A stretch of DNA of 30,060 nucleotides. Source: Nemertoderma westbladi. Its lineage: Eukaryota > Xenacoelomorpha > Nemertodermatida > Nemertodermatidae. Both the position numbers and the translations under genes were made by a program. The notes beneath the pieces were generated by a model. The model was not told the origin of the DNA, did no database searches, and saw nothing but the letters and a program-made list of their open reading frames with translations. How positions within the stretch are numbered: the stretch's first letter is position 1; every line of letters starts with the position of its first letter. Location: contig JAUCBJ010004898.1 in NCBI GenBank assembly GCA_032718475.1, positions 1-30,060 on the forward strand. The letters are read 5' to 3'. This document shows positions 29,455-30,060 of this stretch, in pieces.

Positions 29455-29720
29455 TTACACATTTAATACTACTAACAATTTAAACAACCCCCCCCCCCCC
29501 CCCCCCCCCCTCCCTTATACTACTAACCATTTAATACCCCCCTCCCCATCCTCTATCGCACTACGTCTACTACTACAGTACTAACCGCGTCAAACAACAA
29601 ACCCCTCGACCCCCCCACCCCTCTATCACTACTACTAGTGATTAGTAGTAGTCTACTACTAACCATTAAACACCCCCCCCCCCCACACCAACTACTGTAG
29701 GTCTACTACTAACCACTAAA
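29455..29720. repeat. C-tract and TACTACTAAC degenerate repeat block
   Basis: Runs of C (the longest about 25, at 29487-29511) alternate with TACTACTAACCATTTAA-type words at about 29466, 29518, 29655 and 29703. A perfect hairpin, ACTACTACTA (29628-29637) and TAGTAGTAGT (29643-29652) around GTGAT, lies within the block. Homopolymer lengths here are likely to be unreliable. Confidence 0.75.
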
Positions 29721-30060
29721 GGGTAGTTGTGCATGGTAGAACCGCTGTGACTCATCCTCAGAGGATGTGGTGATTGGCAGGTTGACGCCTGTAGCATTAT
29801 ATATATAGTATAGTAGTATATTATTATAGTATATTATAATTGCCACCTCAATCCTTCAGCCTCTACCGGAACAATTTACGTGATTCTTATTTACACACTT
29901 TCTAACATTGCATTTTCTATTATATAATATACACAATACACGTGTTTAGTTTGAACGGTGTCAGATATTTCGGGGATTAGAACGGGATTTTCACCGATTT
30001 CAGGATTTCAATTTTTAATAAATCGATGTAAGTGTGAAAGCAACTTTGTAACCTTTTATT
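29721..30060. other. AT-rich window end, no gene seen
   Basis: TATATATAGTATAGTAGTATATTATTATAG-type sequence lies at about 29800-29840, and a similar TATATATAGTATAGTAG is at about 27811. Nothing else is recognisable. Confidence 0.5.

Noticed and set aside
1-30060. tRNA, rRNA or other structural RNA genes
   Set aside because: No stretch read on either strand showed tRNA arm and B-box structure or rRNA-like sequence; this was by eye only.

Overview
The window reads as repeat-dense, intron-poor nuclear DNA from an animal, most likely an invertebrate. The evidence is a BEL/Pao-type LTR retrotransposon (a metazoan-restricted group), at least five non-LTR retrotransposon (LINE) copies from several lineages, a Ty1/copia fragment, a Kolobok-like DNA transposon and many satellite-like arrays in AT-rich DNA. 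I found no convincing host gene, tRNA, rRNA or CRISPR array. The species cannot be named from the sequence.

Layout. 1-1970: a LINE relic, then a 7-bp-unit minisatellite present as two opposed arms around a TA core, then AT-rich DNA. 1978-10587: one 8.6-kb Kolobok-like transposon, bounded by GGGAACCAGTACGTGGT inverted ends and TTAA on both sides, with a dead transposase at 7835-9703. Inside it lie the 3' half of a BEL element (minus strand, 2531-~6340, LTR 2531-3089) and the 3' half of a copia element (plus strand, ~6335-7788), meeting at their broken 5' sides. The BEL half carries an unrecognised 186-aa ORF and ten near-palindromic GGTACTACGTACC sites. 11315-15096: a ~145-bp tandem array, then one minus-strand LINE split by two later insertions: a ~1.1-kb satellite-like block (12366-~13460) and a 542-bp 5'-truncated related LINE (13893-14434, TATGG duplication). 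15145-16408: a foldback and a ~141-bp tandem array. 16410-18290: no gene seen.

18370-24338: a second nest. Long inverted repeats (about 230 bp) with an 11-bp direct repeat TTCGCTGATGG outside them enclose a nearly complete two-ORF LINE (ORF1 18903-20488, ORF2 with APE endonuclease and reverse transcriptase 20526-23649, AAT-repeat tail). 24440-25340: a LINE fragment with an in-frame internal deletion. 26110-27740: a minus-strand CR1/L2/Rex-like LINE relic with stops. 27741-30060: AT-rich DNA with poly-T, C-rich and TACTACTAAC repeats.

The elements do not form a pathway; they are a layered record of insertions. The order for the first nest is Kolobok first, BEL and copia later, then a deletion. 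For the LINE at 11.7-15.1 kb it is host LINE first, then the satellite block and nested LINE. The features most likely to be new are the near-palindrome array with the extra ORF in the BEL element, the long-terminal-inverted-repeat element with an 11-bp duplication, and the opposed heptanucleotide minisatellite. Every reverse transcriptase and transposase here is disrupted, so none looks able to act now.
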